Shown here in pieces: positions 1 to 7,611 of a stretch of 17,650 bases of DNA (positions within the stretch are counted from its first letter, which is position 1; each line of letters begins with the position of its first letter). The notes below the pieces were generated by a model, which saw nothing but the letters and a program-made list of their open reading frames with translations, did not search any database and had not been told where the DNA came from. Location: the NCBI GenBank assembly GCA_017849335.1, contig JAFIHP010000232.1, forward strand, positions 1-17,650. Direction: 5' to 3'. Origin of the DNA: Actinomycetales bacterium (GTDB lineage Bacteria > Actinomycetota > Actinomycetes > S36-B12). Made by a program: the position numbers and the translations under genes.

Positions 1-417
1 GAGATCCGGGCGCATGCGCAGTAGCGCGGCCGCCCGGCGTGGAGAACTCGTCCCGACGATCGCCCCGCGCGGCAGGTCGGCGAGCCGGCGGCCCTCGCGG
101 GACACCAGCGCGTCGCGCGGGTCTGCGCGCACCGGGACCGCAGCGACGACAATGCCGGCCACCGGTTCGCTGGGAAGGTCCTTGTACGAGTGGACTATCA
201 CGTCGACGTCACCGACGAGCAGCGCGTCCCGCAGGGTCGAGACGAAGAGCCCCGGCCGTCCGGACGTCAACGGGACCGAGGTGTCGTCGCCGTGCGTCCG
301 GACCAGGACCTCGACCCACGGACGCCCCGCGACCTCCGCAAGGGCGTCTCCGACGGTCGCCGACTGCGTGCGGGCGAGGACGCTCGCCCGCGTTCCCAGG
401 CGGATCGCGTCAGCCAT
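1..417 (-). CDS. hemC: Porphobilinogen deaminase (hydroxymethylbilane synthase), N-terminal part
   Basis: This enzyme polymerises four porphobilinogen molecules into hydroxymethylbilane in the cytoplasm. Only the first 139 codons are present; the gene runs off the left edge. The translation reads MADAIRLGTRASVLART at the start, then HSYKDLPSEPV and GTSSPRRAAALLRMRPDL, which match the conserved HSxKDxP and GTSSxRR blocks of the HemC family. The dipyrromethane cofactor cysteine would lie in the missing C-terminal part. The ATG overlaps the hemA stop by 8 bases (ATGGCTGA, 410-417), so the two genes are almost certainly co-transcribed and translationally coupled. hemD is often the next gene in actinobacteria and may lie outside the window. 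Confidence 0.96.
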   Translation of the reverse strand, partial: MADAIRLGTRASVLARTQSATVGDALAEVAGRPWVEVLVRTHGDDTSVPLTSGRPGLFVSTLRDALLVGDVDVIVHSYKDLPSEPVAGIVVAAVPVRADPRDALVSREGRRLADLPRGAIVGTSSPRRAAALLRMRPDL

Positions 418-1657
418 CGACGTCGACGTCGATCCCGAACAGCGTGTGAACGGCCTTGCGGTAGTCGGCGAAGTCGCCGGTCCGCGCCAGCTCCTGGGCC
501 CGCACGGACGGCGTGTGCAAGATCGCGTTGGAGACGCGGCTGAGCGAGCGGGCGACCTCCTCGGCGGTCTCCTCGTCCACCCGTCGTCGGATCCGCTCGA
601 TCTCCTCGGAGATGATCCCCATGACGTGCGCGCGCATCGCGACGACCGCGTGGTCGGCCGTCCGTCCGGTCTCGCCGTCCTCGAAGTCGCGCACCGCTGC
701 CAGCACGATGTCCTGCGCCTCCAGGATCGCCGCAGCGTGCTCGGCGGGCGCGTGCGCACCGACGACGGCCAGGTCGATCACGTCGACCTCCGGCAGGGCC
801 CGCACGTCGGGCGCCACGTCCGCCGACAGCGCCGGGTCGAGCACCGGAAGCGGGCCACGAGAGCCGACGCCGGCGGCCTGCACCAGCGCGAGATCCACGA
901 GCGGGTGCGGAGCGCCGCTGCAGGCGACCACGAGATCCGCGGCACCCAGAGCCGTCGGCAGGCCACTGACCTCGATCGCCGCCACGTCGTGCGATGCGGC
1001 GAACGACGCAGCCCGCCCGGACGACGAGTAGACGCCGATCTCGACGCATCCGCGTCGCTGGAGAGCGGCGACGACGATGCGCGCGTACGAGCCGGTGCCG
1101 ATGACCATCGCCGTCCTCCCGGCGATGGGACCGTGCCGCTGCTCGACGATGTCCAGTCCGACGCTGACGATCGACCGTCCTGCGGCCCCGAGCCCCGTCG
1201 ACCGCGTCACCGACTTCGAGGTCGCCAGCGCCCGCTGCAGCATGCGCTCCAGCGCGGGGCTCGTCGTCCCCTCGGCGTGCGCGGTGGCGAGCGACGCCCG
1301 CACCTGGCCGGCGATCTCGTCCTCGCCGACGACCATGGACTCCAGCCCAGCGGAGACCGAGAACAGATGCTGCGGGACCGATCCGCCGACGACCACGCGC
1401 ATCGAGTCGGCGACCACGTCATGCGACAGTCCGGTCCGCGCCGAGACGGCATGCGTCGTCAGGTCGACCGCGTCGTGGAAGCGCACCAGATCCAGGTAGA
1501 CCTCGAACCGGTTGCACGTGGCGAGGACGGTCGCCCCGGCGACGTCGGCGCTGGCGTCGACGAGGTGTCGCGCGAGGCCGGGAGCGGCGGACGACAACCG
1601 CTCCAGCTCGTCGAGGGCGACGTCGCGGTGGCTCACCCCGACGAGTGCCAGCACCAT
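410..1657 (-). CDS. hemA: Glutamyl-tRNA reductase (GtrR)
   Basis: It reduces glutamyl-tRNA to glutamate-1-semialdehyde with NADPH, the committed step of C5-pathway haem synthesis. The product is 415 aa, normal for the family. The start MVLALVGVSHRD is typical. The nucleophilic cysteine is C48 in ATCNRFEVY. The catalytic-domain signature is present as FSVSAGLESMVVGEDEIAGQVR, here split only for description, and a Rossmann NADPH motif GTGSYARIVV lies in the middle of the protein. A helical dimerisation domain forms the C-terminus. The ATG at 1657 has no Shine-Dalgarno sequence but has a TACGAT box 7 bases upstream, which suggests a leaderless message. The open frame extends upstream through the hemE promoter and gene; that extension has no homology to the family and is rejected. 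The partner enzyme HemL is encoded at 8601. Confidence 0.96.
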   Translation of the reverse strand: MVLALVGVSHRDVALDELERLSSAAPGLARHLVDASADVAGATVLATCNRFEVYLDLVRFHDAVDLTTHAVSARTGLSHDVVADSMRVVVGGSVPQHLFSVSAGLESMVVGEDEIAGQVRASLATAHAEGTTSPALERMLQRALATSKSVTRSTGLGAAGRSIVSVGLDIVEQRHGPIAGRTAMVIGTGSYARIVVAALQRRGCVEIGVYSSSGRAASFAASHDVAAIEVSGLPTALGAADLVVACSGAPHPLVDLALVQAAGVGSRGPLPVLDPALSADVAPDVRALPEVDVIDLAVVGAHAPAEHAAAILEAQDIVLAAVRDFEDGETGRTADHAVVAMRAHVMGIISEEIERIRRRVDEETAEEVARSLSRVSNAILHTPSVRAQELARTGDFADYRKAVHTLFGIDVDVDG

Positions 1658-1738
1658 GCGCAAAATCGTACGCAGCGGCCGACGTCGGGTTCCCACGCTG
1701 CGCCGGTATCCCCGGCATGCGGGGCCTAACGTGCGCGC
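1658..1738. promoter_or_regulatory. Divergent promoter region hemA / hemE
   Basis: The 81 bases between the two divergent starts hold a TANNNT box for each gene. For hemE it is TAACGT at 1727-1732, exactly 6 bases before the GTG at 1739. For hemA it is TACGAT on the minus strand (1670-1665), 7 bases before the ATG. Neither gene has a Shine-Dalgarno sequence, which fits the leaderless arrangement common in actinobacteria. On the hemA strand GGAACC (1693-1688) lies 15 bases before CGTACG, resembling an ECF sigma factor site; this is only a single weak match. Confidence 0.6.
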
Positions 1739-2818
1739 GTGGTCGAAGCGAAGACGTCGTCGGTCCTGGCTGCCGCGCACCCGCTGGTCGACGGCCGCAC
1801 GTCCGGAGCAGCCCTGGTCCGTGCGTACCGGGGCGAGCGGCCCGAGCTGCGGCCGGTGTGGTTCATGCGGCAGGCCGGCCGATCTCTGCCGGAGTACCGG
1901 CGCGTCCGCGAGGGCCGGGGGATGCTCGAGACCTGCGTGACGCCGGAACTGGTGGCGGAGATCACGCTGCAGCCGGTCCGTCGTCACGGGGTCGACGCGG
2001 CGATCCTCTACAGCGACATCGTCGTCCCGTTGCGTCTTGCCGGGGTCGATGTCGACATCGTCCCGGGGGTGGGCCCGGTGCTCGCCGCGCCGGTGCGATC
2101 GCGGGCGGACGTCGACCAGCTGCCGCCGCTGGACCCGGGCGCGCTCGCGCCGATCACCGACGCCGTGGCCTTGACGGTCGCCGAGCTCGGGTCGACGCCG
2201 CTCATCGGCTTCGCCGGCGCGCCGTTCACCCTCGCCTCGTACCTGGTCGAGGGACGCCCGTCGCGCGACTACGTGCACACGCGGGCGCTCATGCGCGACG
2301 ACCCGGCGACCTGGCATGCGCTGCTCGGCCGCGTCGCCACGATCTCGGGGACGTTCCTACGCGCCCAGGTCCTCGCCGGCGCGAGCGCCGTGCAGCTGTT
2401 CGACTCCTGGGCCGGCGCCCTCACGCCGACCGAGTACGTCGAGCTCGTCCAGCGGCACTCGGCGGCGACGTTCGCGGCCGTCAGCGACCTGCCGGTCCCG
2501 CGCGTCCACTTCGGCACGCGGACACGGCCCCTCCTGACGTCCATGCACGCAGCCGGGGCGACGGTGATGGGGGTCGACACCGAGACGCCGCTGGACGAGG
2601 CCAGCGCCATCCTCGGCGGCTCCGTTCCCCTCCAGGGGAACATCGACCCCGACCTCCTCGGGTCCCCCTGGCCGATGCTGCGGGAGCACGCTCGGGACGT
2701 CCTGCGACGCGGGCTCACGGCGCCCGGCCACGTGGTCAACCTCGGCCACGGCGTCCCACCCGACACCGACCCGGACGTGCTGACACGACTCGTGGAGCTC
2801 GTCCACGAGGAGGGCTGA
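1739..2818 (+). CDS. hemE: Uroporphyrinogen III decarboxylase
   Basis: It decarboxylates the four acetate side chains of uroporphyrinogen III to give coproporphyrinogen III. The 359-aa product has the family signatures WFMRQAGRSLPEYR (R44 and R48 region, substrate binding), YSDIVVPL with the catalytic aspartate D93, GFAGAPFTLASYLVEG, and the C-terminal block VNLGHGVPPDTDP. The GTG start gives MVEAKTSSVL and fits the length of actinobacterial homologues. The start is preceded by a TANNNT box at 6 bases and no Shine-Dalgarno sequence. The stop overlaps the hemY start by one base (TGATG), so the two are coupled and carry out consecutive steps of the pathway. Confidence 0.97.
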   Translation: MVEAKTSSVLAAAHPLVDGRTSGAALVRAYRGERPELRPVWFMRQAGRSLPEYRRVREGRGMLETCVTPELVAEITLQPVRRHGVDAAILYSDIVVPLRLAGVDVDIVPGVGPVLAAPVRSRADVDQLPPLDPGALAPITDAVALTVAELGSTPLIGFAGAPFTLASYLVEGRPSRDYVHTRALMRDDPATWHALLGRVATISGTFLRAQVLAGASAVQLFDSWAGALTPTEYVELVQRHSAATFAAVSDLPVPRVHFGTRTRPLLTSMHAAGATVMGVDTETPLDEASAILGGSVPLQGNIDPDLLGSPWPMLREHARDVLRRGLTAPGHVVNLGHGVPPDTDPDVLTRLVELVHEEG

Positions 2819-4191
2819 TGCCCGACAGCGAGGTGATCGTGGTCGGCGCCGGCGTGGCCGGCCTCACCGCGGCCCGCGAGCTCGCGCTCGCCGGACGCAC
2901 GGTCAGCGTGCTGGAGTCGGGTGACCGTCCGGGCGGCACCCTGCGCACGGCGACGATCGGCGGGGTGGACCTCGACGTCGGCGCGGAGGGGTTCTCCGTC
3001 GCCCGCCCGCAGACCCGTGCGCTGATCGACGAACTCGGCCTGGCGGACCGCGTCGTCGCTCCGCGTCGCAGCGACGCTCGGCTGCTCCTGGACGACGGCC
3101 TGCACCGCGTCCCGCCCAGCCTGCTGGGGATCCCGGTCGATCTCGGCGATCCCCTGACGGTCGACGTGCTCGGCGCCGACGCCGCGCGGCGCGCGCAGGG
3201 GCGCGACCGTGCCCCGGTCGGAGAACTCGCCCCGGACATCGCACTCGGGGCGCTGGTGCGCGAGCGCATGGACGCGGACGTGGTCGCGCGCCTGGTGGCT
3301 CCGGTCGTCGGTGGCGTGCATGCGGTGGACCCGGACACGGTGGAGGCCGAGGCGGTCGCCCCGGGGCTGCTGGGAGCGCTGCGCGCCGAAGGGTCGCTCG
3401 CCCGCGCCGCGGCGCGCCTGCGGGCCGCGAACGGGGCACCCGGCTCGGCCGTCAACGGACTGGTCGGCGGCATGACGGCACTGGTCGGTGCCCTGGTCGA
3501 CGCGGCCGGCGGCCTGGGCGCGGACATCCGGCTGAACAGCCGCGTCCGATCCGTGCGTCGCGCGGGACACCGCTGGCAGGTCCGGACCGACGACGGAGCG
3601 CGCGCGTGCCAGGACCTCGTGCTCGCGCTCGACGCCCCGGCTGCGGCCATGCTGCTCGGCGACGATCCCGCGTGGTCTGGCGTCGTCGCACCGTTGCGGT
3701 CCGTCCGCCTGGGCGATGTCGCCGTGGTCGCCCTGCTGGTGGACCTCCCCGTCGTCGACGACGACCCGCTGGGGTCGGGCGTGCTGGTCGGCCCGGGACA
3801 TCCGTCGGTCCGGGCGAAGGCCCTGACGCACGCCAGCGCGAAATGGGACTGGGTGCGGGAGCGGCTCGGCCCCCCGCGGCACGTGGTCCGGCTGTCCTAC
3901 GGGCGCGACGGGACGCTCGCCGAGCAGGTCGATGCGCTGCCCGCGACCGCCGCTGCCGACCTCGCCGCCCTGCTCGGGCGGGAGTCCGTGGCGGTCGAGC
4001 AGTCCGCCGTCGCCCGCTGGCCGCGCACGCTCGTCCGGCCGATGCCCGGACACCGCGCCACGGCCGCCGCGATCGTCGACGCCGCGACCGCCGCACCGAA
4101 CCTGGCCGTCGTCGGTGCCGGTCTGGGCGGCAACAGCCTCGCCGGCACGATCGCGGTGTCGCGAGGCGTGGTCGCGCAGCTCACGAGCTGA
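2818..4191 (+). CDS. hemY: Coproporphyrinogen III oxidase, HemY/CgoX type
   Basis: This FAD-dependent oxidase converts coproporphyrinogen III to coproporphyrin III in the coproporphyrin-dependent pathway; older annotations call it protoporphyrinogen oxidase. The 457-aa product starts MPDSEVIVVGAGVAGLTAAR with the GxGxxG FAD-binding motif at residues 8-13, followed by the acidic residue of ESGDRPGGTLRT. The C-terminal FAD-binding block LAVVGAGLGGNSLAGTIA is also present. The presence of HemQ and HemH in the same cluster, and no sign of HemG or HemN, supports the coproporphyrin route. The gene overlaps hemE by one base. Its end overlaps the end of the convergent regulator gene by 11 bases, so no room remains for a separate terminator. 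Confidence 0.94.
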   Translation: MPDSEVIVVGAGVAGLTAARELALAGRTVSVLESGDRPGGTLRTATIGGVDLDVGAEGFSVARPQTRALIDELGLADRVVAPRRSDARLLLDDGLHRVPPSLLGIPVDLGDPLTVDVLGADAARRAQGRDRAPVGELAPDIALGALVRERMDADVVARLVAPVVGGVHAVDPDTVEAEAVAPGLLGALRAEGSLARAAARLRAANGAPGSAVNGLVGGMTALVGALVDAAGGLGADIRLNSRVRSVRRAGHRWQVRTDDGARACQDLVLALDAPAAAMLLGDDPAWSGVVAPLRSVRLGDVAVVALLVDLPVVDDDPLGSGVLVGPGHPSVRAKALTHASAKWDWVRERLGPPRHVVRLSYGRDGTLAEQVDALPATAAADLAALLGRESVAVEQSAVARWPRTLVRPMPGHRATAAAIVDAATAAPNLAVVGAGLGGNSLAGTIAVSRGVVAQLTS

Positions 4192-4762
4192 CGGCGCCGC
4201 GCGATGAGGTCGCACCGGTTCGCGTGTGGATCCGCACCCCGTCATCGCTGAAGATGCTCAGGATCTCGGCCGGTGCCGAGCCGTGCGCCGCCAGCGCGTG
4301 CGGGATCCGCGTGTCGAACTCCGCGGCCTCGCCGCGACGAAGAACCAGGTCCTGGTCTCCGACGACGAGCCGCAGCCGTCCGGCGAGCACGTACAGCCAC
4401 TCGTACCCGTCATGGACACGAAGCCGCGGCACGCTCTTCCGGGGCGGGAACACGACCTTGTACGTACGGACGGGCGCGTTCTCCGGCGTGAGCGGAGTGA
4501 CGACGAGCCCGTTGCGGCGCATCGCGGCCAGGCGCACGCGGGGATCTCGCGGAGGCTCGGCCACCAGGTCGTCGATCCGGATACCCAGGTGGCGGGTGAG
4601 GGGGACGAGCAGCTCCAGGTTCGCCTGACGCTTCCCGGACTCCAGACGCGACAGCGTGCTCACGGAGATGCCCGCCCGAGTCGCCAGATCGTCGAGGGTC
4701 CACCCGCGTTCCTGCCGCGCCGCCCGCAGGCGGGGACCGATGAGGCTGACGTCGTCTCGCAC
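4181..4762 (-). CDS. XRE-family regulator with C-terminal cupin domain
   Basis: A predicted DNA-binding regulator of 193 aa. Residues about 8-65 form a helix-turn-helix of the Cro/C1 type (RLRAARQERGWTLDDLATRA followed by GISVSTLSRLESGKRQ). Residues about 110-170 form a small beta-barrel cupin domain (VHDGYEWLYVLAGRLRLVVG, then EFDTRIPHAL), which usually senses a small ligand. The GTG start at 4762 is chosen because GGAGG lies 5 bases upstream and the helix-turn-helix begins directly after it; the frame is open further upstream but without homology. It is divergent from the flavoprotein gene at 4835, and inverted repeats in the 72-base gap are candidate operators, so it most likely controls that gene and itself. 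The ligand cannot be told from sequence. Confidence 0.88.
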   Translation of the reverse strand: MRDDVSLIGPRLRAARQERGWTLDDLATRAGISVSTLSRLESGKRQANLELLVPLTRHLGIRIDDLVAEPPRDPRVRLAAMRRNGLVVTPLTPENAPVRTYKVVFPPRKSVPRLRVHDGYEWLYVLAGRLRLVVGDQDLVLRRGEAAEFDTRIPHALAAHGSAPAEILSIFSDDGVRIHTRTGATSSRGAVSS

Positions 4763-4774
4763 GCGATCCTCCAG

Positions 4775-4802
4775 AACTTGCCATGTTCGCAAGGTGCCTT
4801 GC
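4775..4802. promoter_or_regulatory. Candidate operator between XRE regulator and flavoprotein
   Basis: A run of nested inverted repeats lies between the divergent starts. AACTTGC (4775-4781) pairs with GCAAGGT (4789-4795) with one mismatch and a 7-base spacer. GCAAGG (4789-4794) pairs perfectly with CCTTGC (4797-4802) around TG. Three half-sites of the form CTTGC/GCAAG within 28 bases fit a dimeric XRE regulator. The position just upstream of the regulator's ribosome binding site suggests autoregulation as well as control of the flavoprotein. Confidence 0.55.
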
Positions 4803-4834
4803 CGAAGTGATCGTAGCCCTGGTCCACTGCTGAC

Positions 4835-5788
4835 ATGGACGAGAACTGGGACGTCATCGTTGTCGGCGGCGGGGCCGCCGGGCTGGCCGCCGCCCTCATG
4901 CTCGGCCGGGCACGCCGGAGCACGGTGGTCATCGACGCCGGGAGCCCGCGGAACCGCTTCGCCGCGCACATGCACGGCACTCTCGGGATGGAAGGGCTCG
5001 ACCCTGCGGACCTGCTGCACCGCGGACGGTCCGAGGTCGCGACCTATGGCGTGACCGTCCGCAGCGGCACCGTCACGCAGGCCGACGCGGATGCCGACGG
5101 GGTCCGCGTCGAGCTGGCCGACAGTGCCGTGCTGACCGCCCGAGCCCTGGTCGTCACGACCGGCCTCGTCGACGAGCTGCCCGCGGTCGAGGGGCTGCAG
5201 CGGCGCTGGGGACGATCGGTGCTCCACTGCCCGTACTGCCACGGCTGGGAGGTCCGCGATGCTCGGCTGGGCGTCATCCTCACCTCCCCCCTGGGCGTGC
5301 ATCAGGCGCAGCTCGTCCGGCAGTGGAGCAGCGACCTCACGGTGTTCGTCGCCGACGAGCAGAACCTGGACGCCCGTACGGCGGAGCGCCTCGCGTCACG
5401 GGGCGTCCGGGTCGTCCGGGAGGCGGTCGTCGCCCTCCTCGGCGAGGGTGACGGCCTCACTGGTGTCCGCACTGCCAGCGGCGACATCGTCGACATCGAC
5501 GCCGTGTTCATCGCCGCGACCACGCGTCCCTCCGACGCCTTCCTCGCCGGGATCGAGCTGCGACGCGCGACGACCCCGATGGGGGAGTTCGTGGAGGTCG
5601 ACGCCACCGGCCGGACGAGCCACCCGCGCATCTGGGCCGCCGGGAACGTGACGAACCCCGGGGCGAACGTCCCGATGTCGATCGGAGCCGGCACGCTCGT
5701 CGGGGCGGCGGTCAACGCGGCGCTCGTCGAGGAGGACTTCGACGCGGCCGATGCCGGGCGACCGGACTTTCGCGACGCGGTGTCGTGA
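4835..5788 (+). CDS. Thioredoxin-reductase-like FAD-dependent oxidoreductase (CPYC type)
   Basis: A flavoprotein disulfide oxidoreductase of 317 aa with the low-molecular-weight thioredoxin reductase architecture. The FAD motif VIVVGGGAAGLAAAL is at residues 8-22, the redox pair is C132-P-Y-C135 in HCPYCHGWEV, and the C-terminal FAD block IWAAGNVTNPGANVPMSIGAG is present. The region that normally holds the NADPH-binding GxGxxA motif instead reads ILTSPLGVHQAQLVRQW, so the electron donor may differ or be bound in another way; this is common in the subfamily next to XRE-cupin regulators. It is therefore probably not the housekeeping TrxB. The divergent regulator and the shared operator suggest a redox or electrophile stress role. 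Its stop overlaps a possible upstream GTG of hemQ (GTGA, 5785-5788). Confidence 0.87.
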   Translation: MDENWDVIVVGGGAAGLAAALMLGRARRSTVVIDAGSPRNRFAAHMHGTLGMEGLDPADLLHRGRSEVATYGVTVRSGTVTQADADADGVRVELADSAVLTARALVVTTGLVDELPAVEGLQRRWGRSVLHCPYCHGWEVRDARLGVILTSPLGVHQAQLVRQWSSDLTVFVADEQNLDARTAERLASRGVRVVREAVVALLGEGDGLTGVRTASGDIVDIDAVFIAATTRPSDAFLAGIELRRATTPMGEFVEVDATGRTSHPRIWAAGNVTNPGANVPMSIGAGTLVGAAVNAALVEEDFDAADAGRPDFRDAVS

Positions 5789-5808
5789 CGGTTCGGCCAC
5801 GGCCGATG

Positions 5809-5814
5809 CACACT
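5809..5814 (+). promoter_or_regulatory. Candidate -10 box of hemQ
   Basis: CACACT ends exactly 6 bases before the GTG at 5821 and fits the NANNNT pattern seen at the other leaderless starts of this window, though it lacks the leading T. It supports choosing 5821 as the hemQ start and a promoter separate from the flavoprotein gene. The evidence is weak on its own. Confidence 0.3.
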
Positions 5815-5820
5815 CGCGAC

Positions 5821-6516
5821 GTGACGAACGCCGCGCACCCGACTGCCCGTGAGATCAACGACACCATCCGGTACACCTGCTGGGCCGTCTACGCCCGGAC
5901 CGGCGCCGACGTGGCCGACGATGCGGCAGCCGGTCTCGCCGGGCTCGTCGACGCGTGGGAGGCAGAGGACGTCGTCGTGCGCGGCTGGTACGACGTCAGC
6001 GCCCTGCGGGCGGACGCCGACCTCATGGTCTGGCTCCACGCCCCCACGGCCGAGCTGATCCAGGGCGCGCTGCGGCAGCTGCGCCGGTCGGCCGTCGGGG
6101 CCTCGATCACGCCGTCGTGGTCGGCGATGGCCCTGCATCGCCCGGCCGAGTTCAACAAGGGCCACGTCCCGGCGTTCATGGCTGGGAAGGAACCCCTCAC
6201 CTGGGCGACGGTGTACCCGTTCGTACGGTCCTACGAGTGGTACCTGCTGCCCGACGAAGAGCGTCGCGCGATGCTCGTGGAGCACGGCTCGATGGGGCGC
6301 GGCTACGGGGGCATCCTGTCGAACACCGTGAGCGCGTTCGCCCTCGGCGACTACGAATGGGTCCTGGCGCTGGAGTCCGACGACCTGCACGAGACCGTCG
6401 ACATGATGCGCCACCTGCGGGGCTCCCAGGCGCGTCGTCATGTGCGCGAGGAGGTGCCGTTCTACACCGGCCGGCGGCTCGACGGCCTCGACGCCGTGGT
6501 CGACGTGCTGCGATGA
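5821..6516 (+). CDS. hemQ: Coproheme decarboxylase HemQ/ChdC
   Basis: It performs the last step of the coproporphyrin pathway, decarboxylating coproheme twice with peroxide to give haem b. The chlorite-dismutase-like fold product is 231 aa from this start. Numbered so, the putative catalytic tyrosine is Y132 (VYPFVRSYEWYLLP), the proximal haem-ligand histidine is H155 (VEHGSMGRGYGG), and H115 (FNKGHVPAF) is a distal histidine. These have the same spacing as Y135, H158 and H118 that I recall for the Corynebacterium diphtheriae enzyme. The C-terminal block RRHVREEVPFYTGRR is typical of actinobacteria. Starts at 5785 (GTG, overlapping the previous stop) and 5806 (ATG) are possible; 5821 fits homologues and the upstream box best. 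It overlaps hemH by four bases (ATGA). Confidence 0.95.
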   Translation: MTNAAHPTAREINDTIRYTCWAVYARTGADVADDAAAGLAGLVDAWEAEDVVVRGWYDVSALRADADLMVWLHAPTAELIQGALRQLRRSAVGASITPSWSAMALHRPAEFNKGHVPAFMAGKEPLTWATVYPFVRSYEWYLLPDEERRAMLVEHGSMGRGYGGILSNTVSAFALGDYEWVLALESDDLHETVDMMRHLRGSQARRHVREEVPFYTGRRLDGLDAVVDVLR

Positions 6517-7589
6517 GGTTCGACGCCGTCCTGCTCGCCTCGTTCGGCGGCCCGGAAGGCCCCGACGAGGTAATGCCCTTCCTGGAGCAGGTCACGGCCG
6601 GCCGGAACGTGCCCCGTGGGCGGCTGGAGCAGGTGGCCGAGCACTACCTGGCTCTCGGCGGCGTCAGCCCGATCAACGGGCAGAACCGCGCCCTCCTCGC
6701 CGCGCTGCGAGCCGAGCTCGCCCGTCGACAGGTCGACGTTCCGGTGCTCTGGGGCAACCGCAACGCGGCGCCGACGTTCCCCCAGGCTCTCGCCGACGCG
6801 CGATCGGACGGCGCTCGAGCGGTCGTGGCGATCACGACCAGCGCCTACTCGTCGTACTCCGGCTGCCGTCAGTACCGCGAGAACCTCGCCGCGGCACTCG
6901 AGGACGCCGGCCTCGCCGGCATCCTCGACGTCCGCACGATCCGGCCGTACGGGGGCCGTCCGGAGTTCGCCGCGGCGTTCGTGCCGGGCGTCGTCGACGC
7001 GCTGACCGACCTGCTCGCCCAGGGCCACTCCCCCGCCACGATCCGCGTGCTGTTCTGCACCCACTCGCTCCCGGTGTCGATGGCCGGGACCTCAGGCCCG
7101 GCCGAGTCCGAGCGCAGCGGTCGGCGCGGCTACGTGGCCGGCCACACGGTGGTCGCCGAACGCGTGATCGCCGGCGTCGTCGATGCCGGGCTGCCGGCGC
7201 CGTCGTGGCGTCTGGTCTTCTCCTCCCGCAGCGGCCCCCCGCACGTGCCGTGGCTGGTTCCCGATGTGGCCGACGCACTCGCCGAGGTCGCCGACGACGA
7301 TGCGACGGCGGTCGTCGTCGTGCCGATCGGGTTCGTCAGCGACCACATGGAGGTCGTGTGGGACCTCGACCGCGAGGCCGCAGCCGTCGCACGGGACCTG
7401 GGGCTCGACTTCCGCCGAACGCCGACCCCGGGCACCGATCCGGGCTTCGTGTCGCTACTCGCCGATCTCGTGGTCTCGGCGCTGCGCGACGAGGACGTCG
7501 ACACCGGATCCGCGCCGGGCGCGCCGGCCTGCTGCGGCGAGGGCTGCTGCCCCGGCCCGTCGGTCCGCGCCGCGGTCCGAGCGTGCTGA
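6513..7589 (+). CDS. hemH: Coproporphyrin ferrochelatase HemH/CpfC with C-terminal cysteine cluster
   Basis: It inserts ferrous iron into coproporphyrin III to make coproheme, the substrate of HemQ. The product is 358 aa. Family signatures are LLASFGGPEGPDEV at the N-terminus, WGNRNAAPTFP, the metal-site histidine H184 in FCTHSLPVSM, and PIGFVSDHMEVVWDLD. C118 in SGCRQYREN and a cysteine-rich tail (C340, C341, C345, C346, C358; ACCGEGCCPGP) resemble the ligands of the [2Fe-2S] cluster known in actinobacterial ferrochelatases, so a cluster-bearing enzyme is inferred. The start overlaps the hemQ stop (ATGA), placing iron insertion and decarboxylation in one coupled unit. Confidence 0.95.
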   Translation: MRFDAVLLASFGGPEGPDEVMPFLEQVTAGRNVPRGRLEQVAEHYLALGGVSPINGQNRALLAALRAELARRQVDVPVLWGNRNAAPTFPQALADARSDGARAVVAITTSAYSSYSGCRQYRENLAAALEDAGLAGILDVRTIRPYGGRPEFAAAFVPGVVDALTDLLAQGHSPATIRVLFCTHSLPVSMAGTSGPAESERSGRRGYVAGHTVVAERVIAGVVDAGLPAPSWRLVFSSRSGPPHVPWLVPDVADALAEVADDDATAVVVVPIGFVSDHMEVVWDLDREAAAVARDLGLDFRRTPTPGTDPGFVSLLADLVVSALRDEDVDTGSAPGAPACCGEGCCPGPSVRAAVRAC

Positions 7590-7596
7590 CGTGGCC

Positions 7597-7602
7597 TACG
7601 CT
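7597..7602 (+). promoter_or_regulatory. Candidate -10 box of hemB
   Basis: TACGCT ends 9 bases before the hemB ATG at 7612, inside the 22-base gap after hemH. No Shine-Dalgarno sequence precedes hemB. A start of transcription at or just before the ATG would give a leaderless message in addition to read-through from hemH. Confidence 0.4.
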
Positions 7603-7611
7603 GCACGTGCC

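Noticed and set aside
14..1729. Long open frame on the plus strand across hemC and hemA
   Set aside because: Its product is Arg/Asp/His-rich without family resemblance, and the opposite strand encodes clear HemC and HemA.
1658..2317. N-terminal extension of the hemA frame into hemE
   Set aside because: The extension has no similarity to glutamyl-tRNA reductase and would overlap hemE; the ATG at 1657 gives the normal N-terminus.
4835..5788. Housekeeping thioredoxin reductase TrxB
   Set aside because: No thioredoxin gene is adjacent and the NADPH motif is not visible; it groups with XRE-cupin-linked CPYC flavoproteins.
5785..5820. Longer HemQ start at the GTG overlapping the flavoprotein stop
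   Set aside because: It adds 12 residues not expected from homologues and lacks a ribosome binding site; it is kept only as an alternative.
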